64,000 nt of DNA from Bartonella sp. AR 15-3 (GCF_002022445.1 NZ_MUYE01000001.1:1-64000), one strand, 5' to 3'; positions 49,031-58,852 are shown, counted from the first letter of the stretch. Notes: generated by a model from the letters alone, not told the origin. Translations and numbers: made by a program.

Positions 49031-50932
49031 TTATTCATCATTTGTATTACTATCAGTGTCAAGGATATTAGTGATTAAATCAAGATCATTTTCTTTTTTA
49101 TTGAAGCGGATATCAATGATTTTTGCTCCTGGAAAATTATTGAGAATTTTTGCAATATTGGGATCTGTTTGTGCATCGGAAAAAAGAGATTTTTGTATAG
49201 CGATACTTTCTTCTTGTAAAGTTGGTTCTCCTCCTTCATTCACAAGAGTTATAGTCCAGTGCTTTCCAGTCCATTGATATAGCATTTTTTTGATATCACG
49301 TTCAAGGGAATGAGGAGCTTCTTCCGCAAATCTTAACGTAATATGCTGCGGTTCAAAAGAAACAGGATGAACGAATTCTTTGATCAACAATTTGAAATGT
49401 ATTTCATTATGCTGCTCAGCTAGATCAACAATATCCTTTAAAGAATTTATGATGATTTTTTGTTCTGTAGCTTCCATTTCTGATTGAGGGATAACGTGAG
49501 ATAGATTGGTTATATTGCTATCAAGTTGATTAGTTTGAACATTTTCGATTGATTCAATTTTATTACAAAAGTCTGTCTTTTCAGAAGCTGTAATCTTTAA
49601 TTGTTTTATATATTTAGGGGAGCGACTAGATTGGTTTTGTAGTGAATCTGAAATTGGGGAGGAAGCGTAGCTGTGTGCAACTTCTGTTTTTGTAATGTTG
49701 CTTTCATTTATTTTTTCTTGAGAGGAATGGTTTTCAACAAGTGGAGATATCTTTTTGTTTTGTGTGAGTTTTGTTAAAGCTTCATCAAGAGTTGGTAAAT
49801 CAGCAACATGAGCAAGACGAATCAATAACATTTCGGCAGCTTGAATAGGATGGGAGGCTTGGCTAACTTCCTGTAGGCCTTTGAGGAGCATTTGCCAGCT
49901 ACGTGAAAGAACACGAATAGAAAGTTTCTGTGAAAAATTTAAGCTTCTTGAGCGTTCCTCTTCTGTAAGTGATAAACTTTCTATTATTTCTGGTGTCAAA
50001 CGTAATCGTGTGATTAGATGATTAAAATCAGCTAATTCTGTTAGTATAGCAAAGGGATCTGCACCTGCATTGTACTGATTGCGTAATTCGTATAATGCAT
50101 TAACAATATTTCCTTTCATAATAGATTCGAAGAGATCAATGATGCGAGATTGATCAGTTAATCCTAACATTACCCGTACCGCAATGGCATCAACTTTGCC
50201 GTTACCATAAGCAATTGCTTGGTCAAGAATAGATAATGCATCACGGACAGATCCTTCTGCTGCATGGGCAATCATGAATAATGCTTGATCTTGTGCTTCA
50301 ACTTTTTCCAGTTGAGCAATTTGGCGTAAATGAGTGAGCAAAACAGTTGCTTCAATACGTCGTAAATTAAAACGCTGACAGCGTGAAAGAATTGTAATAG
50401 GAACTTTACGAATTTCTGTCGTTGCAAAAATAAATTTCACGTGCGGAGGAGGCTCTTCAAGAGTTTTTAATAAACCATTAAATGCTTGTGTTGAGAGCAT
50501 GTGTACTTCGTCAATAATATATACTTTATAACGTGCAGCAACAGGGCGATAACGAATTTGTTCAATAATTTCACGAATATCATCAATACCAGTATGCGAA
50601 GCAGCATCCATTTCAATAACATCTATATGGCGACCTTCAATGATTTGTGTGCAATGCTCCCCAAGTGTATCGAATAGAGTAGTTGGTTGATCAATATCTT
50701 TTGTTTTGTAGTTAAGAGCTCGGGCTAAAATACGCGCTGTTGTTGTTTTTCCTACCCCACGAATTCCTGTTAACATCCATGCTTGTGCAATACGTCCTGT
50801 TTTAAAAGCATTATTAAGGGTACATACCATTGCTTCTTGGCCAATTAGGTCGGAGAAGCTTTTAGGTCGATATTTGCGAGCAAGAACGCGATAGACCGTT
50901 GTTTCTGGCGTACTTTTTATTAATTGTTCCAA
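49031..50932 (-). CDS. dnaX: DNA polymerase III subunits gamma/tau
   Basis: Clamp-loader ATPase that loads the beta clamp and joins polymerase cores. The N-terminus YRVLARKYRPKSFSDLIGQE precedes Walker A GIRGVGKT (residues 56-63); EVHMLSTQAFNGLLKTLEEP and the sensor segment ILSRCQRF are present. The zinc cysteines of E. coli DnaX are reduced to a single Cys in GEHC, a feature I recall from Rhizobiales. 633 residues with a variable C-terminal tau-like part. I saw no clear frameshift site for a separate gamma. Confidence 0.96.
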   Translation of the reverse strand: MEQLIKSTPETTVYRVLARKYRPKSFSDLIGQEAMVCTLNNAFKTGRIAQAWMLTGIRGVGKTTTARILARALNYKTKDIDQPTTLFDTLGEHCTQIIEGRHIDVIEMDAASHTGIDDIREIIEQIRYRPVAARYKVYIIDEVHMLSTQAFNGLLKTLEEPPPHVKFIFATTEIRKVPITILSRCQRFNLRRIEATVLLTHLRQIAQLEKVEAQDQALFMIAHAAEGSVRDALSILDQAIAYGNGKVDAIAVRVMLGLTDQSRIIDLFESIMKGNIVNALYELRNQYNAGADPFAILTELADFNHLITRLRLTPEIIESLSLTEEERSRSLNFSQKLSIRVLSRSWQMLLKGLQEVSQASHPIQAAEMLLIRLAHVADLPTLDEALTKLTQNKKISPLVENHSSQEKINESNITKTEVAHSYASSPISDSLQNQSSRSPKYIKQLKITASEKTDFCNKIESIENVQTNQLDSNITNLSHVIPQSEMEATEQKIIINSLKDIVDLAEQHNEIHFKLLIKEFVHPVSFEPQHITLRFAEEAPHSLERDIKKMLYQWTGKHWTITLVNEGGEPTLQEESIAIQKSLFSDAQTDPNIAKILNNFPGAKIIDIRFNKKENDLDLITNILDTDSNTNDE

Positions 50933-51129
50933 TTTTAAAACTCTTTTTGATATCTATTCAATAATATAGGGAGCTAGATTAGCAGAAATCTCTTTAAATA
51001 TTAAGAGAGTTTTTAATAAGCTTATTGTAAGGGTAAGATTTTTTGAATTGAAGAGAGCTCAAATTTTTCTTCTTTTGAGATGGAAATACTACCGTAAAAT
51101 AACATACTCTAACTTTAAAGTTTAAATAT

Positions 51130-51230
51130 AGGAAGATTAGTACGATGATCCGTACAAAAATTCGTTAGAGCCGCTCCTTTTCAGATTCGATCGGGTTGGC
51201 GAGCAGTTCGTGTATCGCCAACCTCGCTTC
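51130..51230 (-). ncRNA. structured RNA-like element, copy 1
   Basis: On the minus strand GGTTGGCGA and TCGCCAACC (plus-strand span 51194-51223) form a perfect 9-bp stem with a 12-base loop. A second hairpin GTACG-GATCAT-CGTAC lies at 51140-51155, preceded by TTTTT. Upstream on the same strand is a sigma70-like promoter, TTGTTT and TATAAT with 18-base spacing (51231-51260). Copy 2 lies about 750 bases away with compensatory changes. Possibly a small RNA or a leader; no transcript evidence can be seen here. Confidence 0.5.
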
Positions 51231-51260
51231 ATTATATATTATCTGTTTCAAAGTAAACAA
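51231..51260 (-). promoter_or_regulatory. sigma70-like promoter upstream of RNA element copy 1
   Basis: Minus-strand TTGTTT (51260-51255) and perfect TATAAT (51236-51231) are 18 bases apart; the first stem starts about 8 bases after the -10. The matching stretch beside copy 2 is degenerate (ATATTAAAT). Confidence 0.4.
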
Positions 51261-51397
51261 TAAGAAATAACCGAAAGTATGATAAAAATAACTAAAATTT
51301 GTGATCTGAAGTCATTCTTTAATTCAAAGATCAGATATTTTATCTATCAAAAGCATATTCACGTAACAAAATAAGTGGGCTTGGTATGTCCTTTGAT

Positions 51398-51802
51398 TCA
51401 GTTGTACTCCCCTATATCACAATCTGAACCTATAACTTTTGTTCCAGTCATATTCCTAAAGGTATAAGGTCCTGATGCCCAAGGAAATCTTACCTCAAGG
51501 GATGTAGCATTACTGATAATGAATGTTTTAGTCTCTTTATTATGAACCACTTGGTTTGGATTTTGAGTAACAATCTTTATACGGTCCAATGCATCATCAT
51601 TATTATATTCCAAATGGAATGTAGCTGCAGGTTCAAGTTGGTTACAAGAATATATTACTCCCACTTTTTGACTTTCACTTTTTCCAACTTTCGCTTCTGT
51701 ATTGGCGTCAAATTCCCATTTATTTTCGCCGAAGCCAGCAAAAGCATCGGTATATATTAGGATACTTGCAACTATTAATATTTGAGATAATATTTTTTTC
51801 AT
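51398..51802 (-). CDS. small secreted protein of unknown function
   Basis: A 134-residue protein with a clear signal peptide (MKKILSQILIVASILIYTDAFA, cut before GFGENK). The mature part of about 112 residues is beta-rich and has just two cysteines (IYSCNQ and GSDCDIG), likely one disulfide. I do not recognise the family; two Cys about 75 residues apart with a Trp before the second faintly recall lysozyme-inhibitor folds, but no signature supports that. The leader AAGGGGAATGTATAA before the ATG is nearly identical to that of the broken paralogue at 52129-52549, so the two arose by tandem duplication. Confidence 0.75.
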   Translation of the reverse strand: MKKILSQILIVASILIYTDAFAGFGENKWEFDANTEAKVGKSESQKVGVIYSCNQLEPAATFHLEYNNDDALDRIKIVTQNPNQVVHNKETKTFIISNATSLEVRFPWASGPYTFRNMTGTKVIGSDCDIGEYN

Positions 51803-51877
51803 TTATACATTCCCCTTATAATTATTGGATAAAAATACTCCACTGTAAAGAAATACAGGGCGCATTTTTTTAAAATA

Positions 51878-51977
51878 AGGAGATTGGTACGATGACCCGT
51901 ACAAAAACTCGTTAGGGCTGCTTCTTTCCAGACCTGACCCGATTGGCGAGCAGTTCGTCCATTACCAATCTCCTCTC
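51878..51977 (-). ncRNA. structured RNA-like element, copy 2
   Basis: Counterpart of the element at 51130-51230, lying between the broken and intact secreted-protein genes. GATTGGT pairs with GCCAATC (51941-51970) with one G-U pair; against copy 1 one G-C pair has become A-U and a C-G has become U-G. The hairpin GTACG-GGTCAT-CGTAC (51887-51902) is kept. A further 12-bp pairing, AGGAGATTGGTA with TACCAATCTCCT (51878-51889 and 51963-51974), encloses the element and competes with the first stem. It could also be part of the 5' leader of the gene at 51802. Confidence 0.5.
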
Positions 51978-52128
51978 ATTTAATATTATCAATTTAAAAT
52001 AAAAAATCAAGAAATAACCCAAAAATGATATAGATGATTAAATTTGTATTTAAATTTGATGAGCTTTCAGGATGCACTATAAAAGCATACTCACATAGAA
52101 ATAAATCTTTCTTAATTTTAAAGTAAGA

Positions 52129-52549
52129 TTATTCTTCTCCATACACTCCTACATCATATATTCCTGTATCACAATTTGTTCCTACAACTTTATTGTTGGT
52201 TATATTCTCAAAAATGTAAGGTCCTCCTAGTCAAGGGAACTTCACATTAAGGGAAGTAATATTACTATAAATAATTTTTTGTCTCTAAAGTGAGTTGTCT
52301 GATATGGATTTTCAGTAATAATTTTCAGATATTCTAAACCACGAGGGTTTGTATATGTTAAACGAAGTGTAGTTATAGGGTCGAGGTTTTTACAACTATA
52401 TTGCACCCCATCTTTAATTGACACGTGTTTATTAATTACAACCGTCTTATGAGGTGCAAATTCCTACTTCCTTTCGCAAAGCCAGCAAAAGCATCATTGC
52501 AGATCAAAATACTTACAAAAGTCAGCCCTTGAGACAGAAGTTTTTTCAT
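52129..52549 (-). pseudogene. broken paralogue of the small secreted protein
   Basis: From the ATG at 52549 (MKKLLSQGLTFVSILICNDAFAGF, after AAAAGGGGAATATATAA) the sequence parallels the intact gene at 51398-51802 but shifts frame after the signal peptide. It resumes as EFAPHKTVVI..SIKDGVQYSC, TLRLTYTNPRGLEYLKIITENP, then shifts again before SNITSLNVKFP. The conserved FPW is FP-TGA (52231-52233), and the frame then runs LGGPYIFENITNNKVVG to a stop at 52129. Two frameshifts and a nonsense mutation make it non-functional. Confidence 0.85.
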
Positions 52550-52649
52550 TTATATATTCCCCTTTTAAATTAGGCAGAATGATTATGTTTAATTAATAAT
52601 ACAATATTGTTTGATTTTATGACACACTAAAAAAATATAAAAACTAGTT

Positions 52650-53381
52650 TTATACTAGAATTTTACGGACTCTTTCGAGATCATTTTGTGTGTCGACGCT
52701 TAAAAAAGTTGTATCGATTATCTCTACATCAATACGCATATTGTTTTCTAATGCGCGTAATTGTTCAAGTTTTTCACGTTGTTCAAGTGTTGATGATTTA
52801 AGTGTTATAAATTTTTCAAGGGCTTTGCGTCGATAGACATATAATCCAATATGATGGTATAAAGGTCCATCTCCATAAGGTGCAGTTGCACGGGTAAAAT
52901 AAAGGGCGCGAAGTCGATTTTTAGCAATTGGTGTGCCAATGATTTTAACAATATTGGGGTTTATTTTTTCATTGTCTTCAATAAGTTTTGTTCCTAATGT
53001 TGCGATATCAGTTAAATTATTTTCTAAGGGCCGTAAGGCACTTACGATGGCATTCGGCGTTATTGTTGGCAAGTCACCTTGTACATTCACAATGACATTA
53101 TAGCGCTGTGCAGGATCAACTTTAGTTAAGGCCTCATAAATACGATCAGATCCCGATTGATGATTTGTACAGGTTATGATACATTCATAGCCATAAGCTG
53201 TGACAGTTTGAGCAATTTTGTCATGATCTGTTGCAACAATAATACGCTCTAATCCAGTTTCTTTTGCTCGTTCAGCAACATGAATGATCATGGGTTTCCC
53301 AGCAATATCAGCTAAGGCTTTACCTGGTAGACGCGTTGAACCCATGCGGGCGGGAATGAGAATGAGTGGTTGAAGAGACAT
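52650..53381 (-). CDS. kdsB: 3-deoxy-manno-octulosonate cytidylyltransferase
   Basis: Activates Kdo as CMP-Kdo for lipopolysaccharide core synthesis. The N-terminal nucleotide loop [16 protein letters not shown], the NVQGDLPTI motif and [12 protein letters not shown] are present. The start is set at the ATG at 53381 (MSLQPL, 243 residues) with GGAA upstream; an ATG 6 codons earlier (53399) lacks a ribosome site. Divergent from the cytochrome c gene. Confidence 0.95.
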   Translation of the reverse strand: MSLQPLILIPARMGSTRLPGKALADIAGKPMIIHVAERAKETGLERIIVATDHDKIAQTVTAYGYECIITCTNHQSGSDRIYEALTKVDPAQRYNVIVNVQGDLPTITPNAIVSALRPLENNLTDIATLGTKLIEDNEKINPNIVKIIGTPIAKNRLRALYFTRATAPYGDGPLYHHIGLYVYRRKALEKFITLKSSTLEQREKLEQLRALENNMRIDVEIIDTTFLSVDTQNDLERVRKILV

Positions 53382-53492
53382 TGTAGAGTTCCAAAGCATG
53401 TGTACTTAATTTATAATCTTATACCTTAATAAGGGAAGGAACTGCAAAGAACTATACTGAAAATAATATAAAAATATGAAAGTTTAAATTTT

Positions 53493-54035
53493 ATGAATCG
53501 ATCAACCTTCGTTTATTTAATTTGTGCGTGTTTATTTTTGTTGATTATTTTAGTGGGCGTTTTCACTATCAGCGATATGATTTATGATGATTCGGTTCAA
53601 CATTCTTATAAAACCGATAATGACACATTTAAAGAAACACAAAGTATGTCTGGTAAATCTTTATTGTTGAGTGATCTTCTTAAACAAGGTAATCTTGAGA
53701 ACGGACGGAAGATTTTTCATCAGTGTGCAATCTGCCATACTTCTAAACGTGGTGGATCTAATCGTGTTGGTCCGTCACTCTGGGAGATTGTTGACCGTCC
53801 TTTAGCAAGTGTAAAAAATTTTTCTTATTCAAAAGTGTTGCGTGCGAATTCTGATAAAAAATGGGATTTTTTTACTTTGGATCGTTATATTCAATCACCA
53901 CGTCAAGCATTTCCAGGAACAATTATGTCTTTTCGTGGGATTAAAAATGATCAAGATCGTGCTGATCTTTTGCTTTATTTGCGTAGTTTATCTGATTATT
54001 CTATTCCTCTACCAGAGGATGATGAGCAAGATTAG
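53493..54035 (+). CDS. membrane-anchored c-type cytochrome
   Basis: A 180-residue class I cytochrome c held in the inner membrane by a single N-terminal helix (residues about 6-30) with the heme domain in the periplasm. The heme site is CAICH (Cys78, Cys81, His82), and the axial Met is probably Met145 (GTIMSFRGI). The layout matches CycM/cytochrome c552-type electron carriers of Rhizobiales that feed cytochrome c oxidase. No oxidase partner is encoded next to it; the cyo operon in this window uses quinol. Confidence 0.92.
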   Translation: MNRSTFVYLICACLFLLIILVGVFTISDMIYDDSVQHSYKTDNDTFKETQSMSGKSLLLSDLLKQGNLENGRKIFHQCAICHTSKRGGSNRVGPSLWEIVDRPLASVKNFSYSKVLRANSDKKWDFFTLDRYIQSPRQAFPGTIMSFRGIKNDQDRADLLLYLRSLSDYSIPLPEDDEQD

Positions 54036-54159
54036 TTTATATTTTAAAAATATATGACTAAATTTTATTTGTAATTTTGTTTTTTGAATTTTCAAAATTA
54101 TTATTGATGCGTCATTCAAATGATATTATATGTCGTTATTGAAAGGGAAAAACAAATAA

Positions 54160-55281
54160 ATGGCAGCCTATATTATACGGCGTTTTCTTCTAATTATACC
54201 GACACTTATTGGTATTTTAACAATGACATTTATCATTGTTCAATTCACTCCAGGTGGGCCTATTGAAAATATTATTGCTCAATTACAGGGAACAGGGGGG
54301 GACGCTATAGGACGCATAGCTGGTAGTGGAGATTTTAATTTATCTTCTGATGTTATTGCTGATAATATTCATGTTAGACTATTGTCGTCTGGGTCTTCTC
54401 AATATCGTGGTGCACAGGGACTGGACCCAGAATTTATTGCCAAACTTGAAAAACAATTTGGTTTTGATAAGCCTCCTTTGGAACGTTATTTAACAATGCT
54501 TAGTCGTTATATGCGTTTTGATTTTGGAGAGTCTTATATACAGGGGCGTTTAGTTATTGACCTTATTAAAGATGCATTACCTGTGTCTCTTTCTCTTGGT
54601 TTTTGGCATTTATTAATTTCTTACGCTATTTCTATCCCATTGGGAATCCGTAAAGCGCTCAGGGAAGGATCTTTTTTTGATGCATGGACGAGTACTGTTA
54701 TTGTTATTGGCTATGCAATTCCAAGTTTTCTTTTTGGAATTTTTTTAATGGTTTTTTTTGCTGGGGGATCATTTTTTGATTGGTTTCCATTGAACCATTT
54801 AACTTCTGATAATTTTGATTCATTATCTTTTGGAACAAAGATATTGGACTATTTACATCATTTGGTTTTGCCATTGACAGCGATGGTCATTTCTTCTTTT
54901 GCGACAACGACATTGTTGACAAAAAACTGTTTTCTGGAAGAAATTCGTCAGCAATATGTTATTACAGCTCGTGCTAAAGGCTTAAGTGAGCATTCAGTTC
55001 TTTATGTCCACGTATTTCGTAATGCGATTTTAGCTGTCATAGCTTGTTTCCCTGCGACTTTTATGGGAGCATTTTTTAGTGGATCTTTATTAATTGAAAT
55101 GCTCTATTCATTAAATGGTATAGGACTTTTAAGTTATACATCTATTGTTAATCGCGATTATGCTGTTGTATTTGCTTCTCTTTATATTTTTTCGTTAATT
55201 GGTCTTATTATAAACCTTATTTCTGATGTTGTTTATATGATGGTGGATCCACGTATTGACTTTGATAAAAAGGATTTATAA
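54160..55281 (+). CDS. yejB: peptide ABC transporter permease, YejB type
   Basis: Inner membrane permease of an oligopeptide/microcin C-type importer. The 373 residues begin MAAYIIRRFLLIIPTLIG, with six hydrophobic helices and the ATPase-coupling EAA-like loop ITARAKGLSEHSVL. The insert after helix 1 (LQGTGGDAIGRIAG) is characteristic of YejB. The TAA overlaps the yejE ATG by one base. No YejA binding protein gene is adjacent. Confidence 0.93.
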   Translation: MAAYIIRRFLLIIPTLIGILTMTFIIVQFTPGGPIENIIAQLQGTGGDAIGRIAGSGDFNLSSDVIADNIHVRLLSSGSSQYRGAQGLDPEFIAKLEKQFGFDKPPLERYLTMLSRYMRFDFGESYIQGRLVIDLIKDALPVSLSLGFWHLLISYAISIPLGIRKALREGSFFDAWTSTVIVIGYAIPSFLFGIFLMVFFAGGSFFDWFPLNHLTSDNFDSLSFGTKILDYLHHLVLPLTAMVISSFATTTLLTKNCFLEEIRQQYVITARAKGLSEHSVLYVHVFRNAILAVIACFPATFMGAFFSGSLLIEMLYSLNGIGLLSYTSIVNRDYAVVFASLYIFSLIGLIINLISDVVYMMVDPRIDFDKKDL

Positions 55282-56420
55282 TGGAAAAGGAAAGAGGCAA
55301 TAGATTGTATGATGATAAATTGAAACGGTGGGCTTTCTTTTCTCCATTAAATATGCGGCGTTGGCATAATTTCAAACAGAATCGTCGTGGTTGGTGGTCG
55401 TTGTGGCTTTTTTTATTTTTATGTATTTGTTCTTTTGCAGCAGAATTTATTGCTAATGATCGTCCGATTATTGTGTCTTATAAAAAAGAGCTTCTTTTCC
55501 CTATTTTTTTTGATTATCCTGATGAAAAATTTGGTGGCAATTTAGCTAAGGCAGATTTTCGTGATCCTTTAATTCAAAATGAAATAGCACAACATGGTTG
55601 GGCATTTTGGCCACCGGTTCGTTATTCCTATAATACGATAATGGGGAACAAAGCCTTAGCATTATCTCCTCCTTCTTGGCTCCAAAATAAAGAAGAGCGT
55701 CGTGTTGGTTATGCACAGGGAAATGCTCATCTAGAATATAGCATTAATCATTGGAATTGGCTTGGAACGGATGAGTTGACACGTGATGTTTTTGCGCGGG
55801 TTTTATATGGTTTTCGTATATCAATAACTTTTAGTATTCTTTTAACAGCTGTTTCTGCAATTATCGGTATCATAGTTGGTGCAGTTCAGGGTTATTTTGG
55901 TGGTTGGATCGATTTAATTTGTCAGCGTTTGATTGAAATATGGTCTTCTGTACCATCACTTTATTTAGTGATTATTATGGCTGCAGTTTTAGCGCAGGGC
56001 TTTTGGATGCTATTAGGTGTTATGTTGCTTTTTCAATGGGTAGTATTGGTTGGTGTGGTACGTGCAGAATTTTTGCGAGCAAGAAATTTTACCTATATTA
56101 GTGCTGCACGTGCACTAGGTGTTCCTAATAGGATCATTATGATGCGTCATTTATTGCCTAATGCTATGGTTGCTGTTTTAACTTATTTGCCGTTTTTGTT
56201 GACATCAGGGATTTCACTATTAACATCGCTTGATTATTTAGGCTTTGGTCTTCCTCCTGGTTATGCTTCTCTAGGAGAAGTGATGCGGCAAGCTACTTCT
56301 AATTTAAATGCTCCTTGGATTGGTATTACAGGTTTTATTGTTATTGCTGTGATATTGTCATTGCTAGCATTTATTGGCGAAGCAGCTCGCGATGCTTTTG
56401 ATCCGAGAAAAATACAATAA
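55281..56420 (+). CDS. yejE: peptide ABC transporter permease, YejE type
   Basis: Second permease of the complex, 379 residues. The N-terminal extension SPLNMRRWHNFKQNRRGWWS, the long periplasmic loop (PIFFDYPDEKFGGNL) and the coupling segment ISAARALGVPNRIIMMRHLL are typical of YejE. It starts at the last base of yejB and its stop overlaps the yejF start by one base. Confidence 0.93.
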   Translation: MEKERGNRLYDDKLKRWAFFSPLNMRRWHNFKQNRRGWWSLWLFLFLCICSFAAEFIANDRPIIVSYKKELLFPIFFDYPDEKFGGNLAKADFRDPLIQNEIAQHGWAFWPPVRYSYNTIMGNKALALSPPSWLQNKEERRVGYAQGNAHLEYSINHWNWLGTDELTRDVFARVLYGFRISITFSILLTAVSAIIGIIVGAVQGYFGGWIDLICQRLIEIWSSVPSLYLVIIMAAVLAQGFWMLLGVMLLFQWVVLVGVVRAEFLRARNFTYISAARALGVPNRIIMMRHLLPNAMVAVLTYLPFLLTSGISLLTSLDYLGFGLPPGYASLGEVMRQATSNLNAPWIGITGFIVIAVILSLLAFIGEAARDAFDPRKIQ

Positions 56421-58030
56421 TGACAAAATTGCTTTCAGTACGTGATCTTTCGGTTATATTTCGTCAGGCAGAGACAAAAAAATATATTCTTAAACAGATT
56501 TCTTTTGATATTCAGGAAGGAGAAACAGTCGCTTTTGTTGGAGAATCAGGTTCAGGAAAATCAATAACAGCACTATCTATTTTGCAATTATTGTCTTTTT
56601 TAAAAAGGCTTGATCAATCGGGTGAAATTCTCTTTAATAATAAAGACTTAATGAAGTTGAAAGAAGAAGACCTGCGTAAAATTCGTGGCAAAGATATTGC
56701 CATGATTTTTCAAGAGCCGATGATCTCTCTTAATCCTTTACATACTGTAGAACGTCAAATAGGTGAAGTCCTTAAGATGCATGCAGTTATTTCTGATAAA
56801 TTGTTGCGCATGCATATTATTGATTTACTGAAAAAAGTAGGTATTTGTGAACCACAAAAACGTTTAGGTTCATTTCCTCATCAATTATCAGGTGGTCAAC
56901 GACAACGTGTAATGATTGCAATGGCACTTGCGAATAATCCAAAATTATTGATTGCTGATGAGCCAACAACTGCACTTGATATAACTGTTCAAGCACAAAT
57001 TCTTGAGTTATTAATACAGCTTAAAAAACATCACAAAATGTCAATGCTTTTTATTACGCATAATTTGGCTATTGTGCGTCGTATTGCAGATCGTGTCTAT
57101 GTTATGAAGGAAGGAAAAATTGTTGAAAGTGGTTCAACAAACCAAATTTTTAAAAATCCTCAACATCCTTATACCAAGCAATTATTAGCGGCAGAGCCTA
57201 AAAATCATTCTCTTCAAGCTGATGATAACGCACCTGTTTTGATGCAAGGTCAAAAAATACGAGTTTGGTTTCCAATAAAAAAAGGATTGTTTCGACGAAC
57301 GGTTGATTATGTAAAAGCTGTTCAGGATATTGATGTTATAATTCGTTCTGGCCAAACGCTTGGTGTTGTAGGAGAATCGGGATCAGGAAAAACAACATTA
57401 GGATTCGCATTGACACGAATGCTTTCTTCTAAAGGTCAAATCATTTTTGATGGTGTTGATATAAGCAATTTTAATTTTAAGCAGATGCGTTCTTTGCGTC
57501 ATCATATCCAAATTGTTTTTCAAGACCCTTTTAGTTCACTTTCTCCACGTATGTCTATCAGTGAAATTATTGCTGAGGGATTATCAATTCATGAACCTAA
57601 GCTTTCTTATTCTGAGTGTAATGATCGTGTAATTGAAGTTTTGTGTGAAGTTGATCTCGATCCTACGACTCGTTTTCGTTATCCTCATGAGTTTTCTGGT
57701 GGACAGAGACAGCGGATTGCTCTTGCACGTGCAATTATTCTTAAACCACGCCTTATTGTGCTTGATGAACCAACATCATCTCTTGATATGAGTGCGCAGG
57801 CACAAATTGTTGATCTTTTACGTTATTTGCAACTAAAATATCATTTAAGTTATTTGTTCATTAGTCATGATTTGAAAGTTGTTAAAGCGCTTGCACATGA
57901 AGTGATCGTTATGCATCATGGCAAAATAGTTGAATATAGTTCTGCTGATCGTATTTTTTCTTGTCCCCAAAATCCTTATACGCAAACTTTGATGTCTGCT
58001 GCATTTGCGTTAGAAGCTGATCGTTTATAG
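56420..58030 (+). CDS. yejF: peptide ABC transporter ATP-binding protein, YejF type (two ATPase domains)
   Basis: A fused pair of ABC ATPases powering YejBE. Each half has a Walker A (GESGSGKS near residue 45; GESGSGKT near 323), an ABC signature (LSGGQRQR; FSGGQRQR) and a Walker B (LLIADEPTTALD; LIVLDEPTSSLD), with H-loop ITHN and ISHD. 536 residues. Its last 55 bases overlap the convergent moeB-like gene. Confidence 0.94.
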   Translation: MTKLLSVRDLSVIFRQAETKKYILKQISFDIQEGETVAFVGESGSGKSITALSILQLLSFLKRLDQSGEILFNNKDLMKLKEEDLRKIRGKDIAMIFQEPMISLNPLHTVERQIGEVLKMHAVISDKLLRMHIIDLLKKVGICEPQKRLGSFPHQLSGGQRQRVMIAMALANNPKLLIADEPTTALDITVQAQILELLIQLKKHHKMSMLFITHNLAIVRRIADRVYVMKEGKIVESGSTNQIFKNPQHPYTKQLLAAEPKNHSLQADDNAPVLMQGQKIRVWFPIKKGLFRRTVDYVKAVQDIDVIIRSGQTLGVVGESGSGKTTLGFALTRMLSSKGQIIFDGVDISNFNFKQMRSLRHHIQIVFQDPFSSLSPRMSISEIIAEGLSIHEPKLSYSECNDRVIEVLCEVDLDPTTRFRYPHEFSGGQRQRIALARAIILKPRLIVLDEPTSSLDMSAQAQIVDLLRYLQLKYHLSYLFISHDLKVVKALAHEVIVMHHGKIVEYSSADRIFSCPQNPYTQTLMSAAFALEADRL

Positions 58031-58764
58031 GAAATTATATCAAATTGTGCTGACAATCCGTTATAAAGGAGGAGCTTTCCCACTAAAAGTTCACCAATAT
58101 TTGTGATCAATTTAATTGTCTCCATTGCTTGTAATGTGCCGATAACTCCAGGCAAGGTACCGATGATACCAGTTTCAGCACATGTCGGTGTAGTACCTAG
58201 AGGTGGGGGATTAGGAAATAAATCTCGATAGTGTGGATTATTGTCTTTATAAGGCATAAGTACTGTTAGTGAACCTTTGAATCGGTGTATAGCTCCACTT
58301 ATTAAAGGCTTCGCACATTGGGCAGCATGATCTGCAAGAAGATAGTGCGTGGCAAAATTATCGCTGCCATCAATAATGATGTGATAGGCGTTCAGTAGTT
58401 GATCCACATTGCTTTCATTTAATCGAATGTTGTATCTTTCAACTTTAACATGAGGGTTTATTACTTTTATTGTTGTTTCTGCACTGATGGTTTTGTATTG
58501 GTTAATTGTATTTGTGTTGTGAATAACTTGGCGTTGTAAATTGGACAATGAAACAATGTCATCATCAACAATTCCAATAGTTCCAATGCCTGCTGCAGCA
58601 AGATAGAGTAAGACAGGAGTTCCAAGACCACCTACACCAATGACAAGAACACGTGCAGCTTTAAGCTTTTGTTGCCCTATGCCACCAATTTCAGGCAGGA
58701 TGATATGACGTGCGTAGCGTTCGATTTCCTCTTTACTTAATTTTTCATCAACTTCTTTTATCAT
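57976..58764 (-). CDS. moeB: MoeB/ThiF-family adenylyltransferase, zinc-site variant
   Basis: An E1-like enzyme that adenylates the C-terminus of a small sulfur carrier (MoaD or ThiS). ERYARHIILPEIGGIGQQKL, the nucleotide loop GVGGLGTP and LQRQVIH are conserved, as is Cys in TCAETGIIGTLPGVIG. The first zinc CxxC (CYRC in E. coli) is HYRD, and the C-terminal CxxC is missing, so no zinc site is expected. The start is set at the ATG at 58764 (262 residues) with GAGAG upstream; the frame is open to 58830. The 3' end overlaps yejF by 55 bases on the opposite strand. Confidence 0.85.
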   Translation of the reverse strand: MIKEVDEKLSKEEIERYARHIILPEIGGIGQQKLKAARVLVIGVGGLGTPVLLYLAAAGIGTIGIVDDDIVSLSNLQRQVIHNTNTINQYKTISAETTIKVINPHVKVERYNIRLNESNVDQLLNAYHIIIDGSDNFATHYLLADHAAQCAKPLISGAIHRFKGSLTVLMPYKDNNPHYRDLFPNPPPLGTTPTCAETGIIGTLPGVIGTLQAMETIKLITNIGELLVGKLLLYNGLSAQFDIISYKRSASNANAADIKVCV

Positions 58765-58852
58765 AGGCTCTCTCTTGTCATAGTTTCTTTTACTATTTAA
58801 TAAGTTTATGTTTTTTTGACTAGTCCGCATTCAGCGGTAGGAGATTTTATTA

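Noticed and set aside
49031-50932. Programmed frameshift site in dnaX for a short gamma form
   Set aside because: No A6G-type slippery run with a following stem was seen at the expected place.
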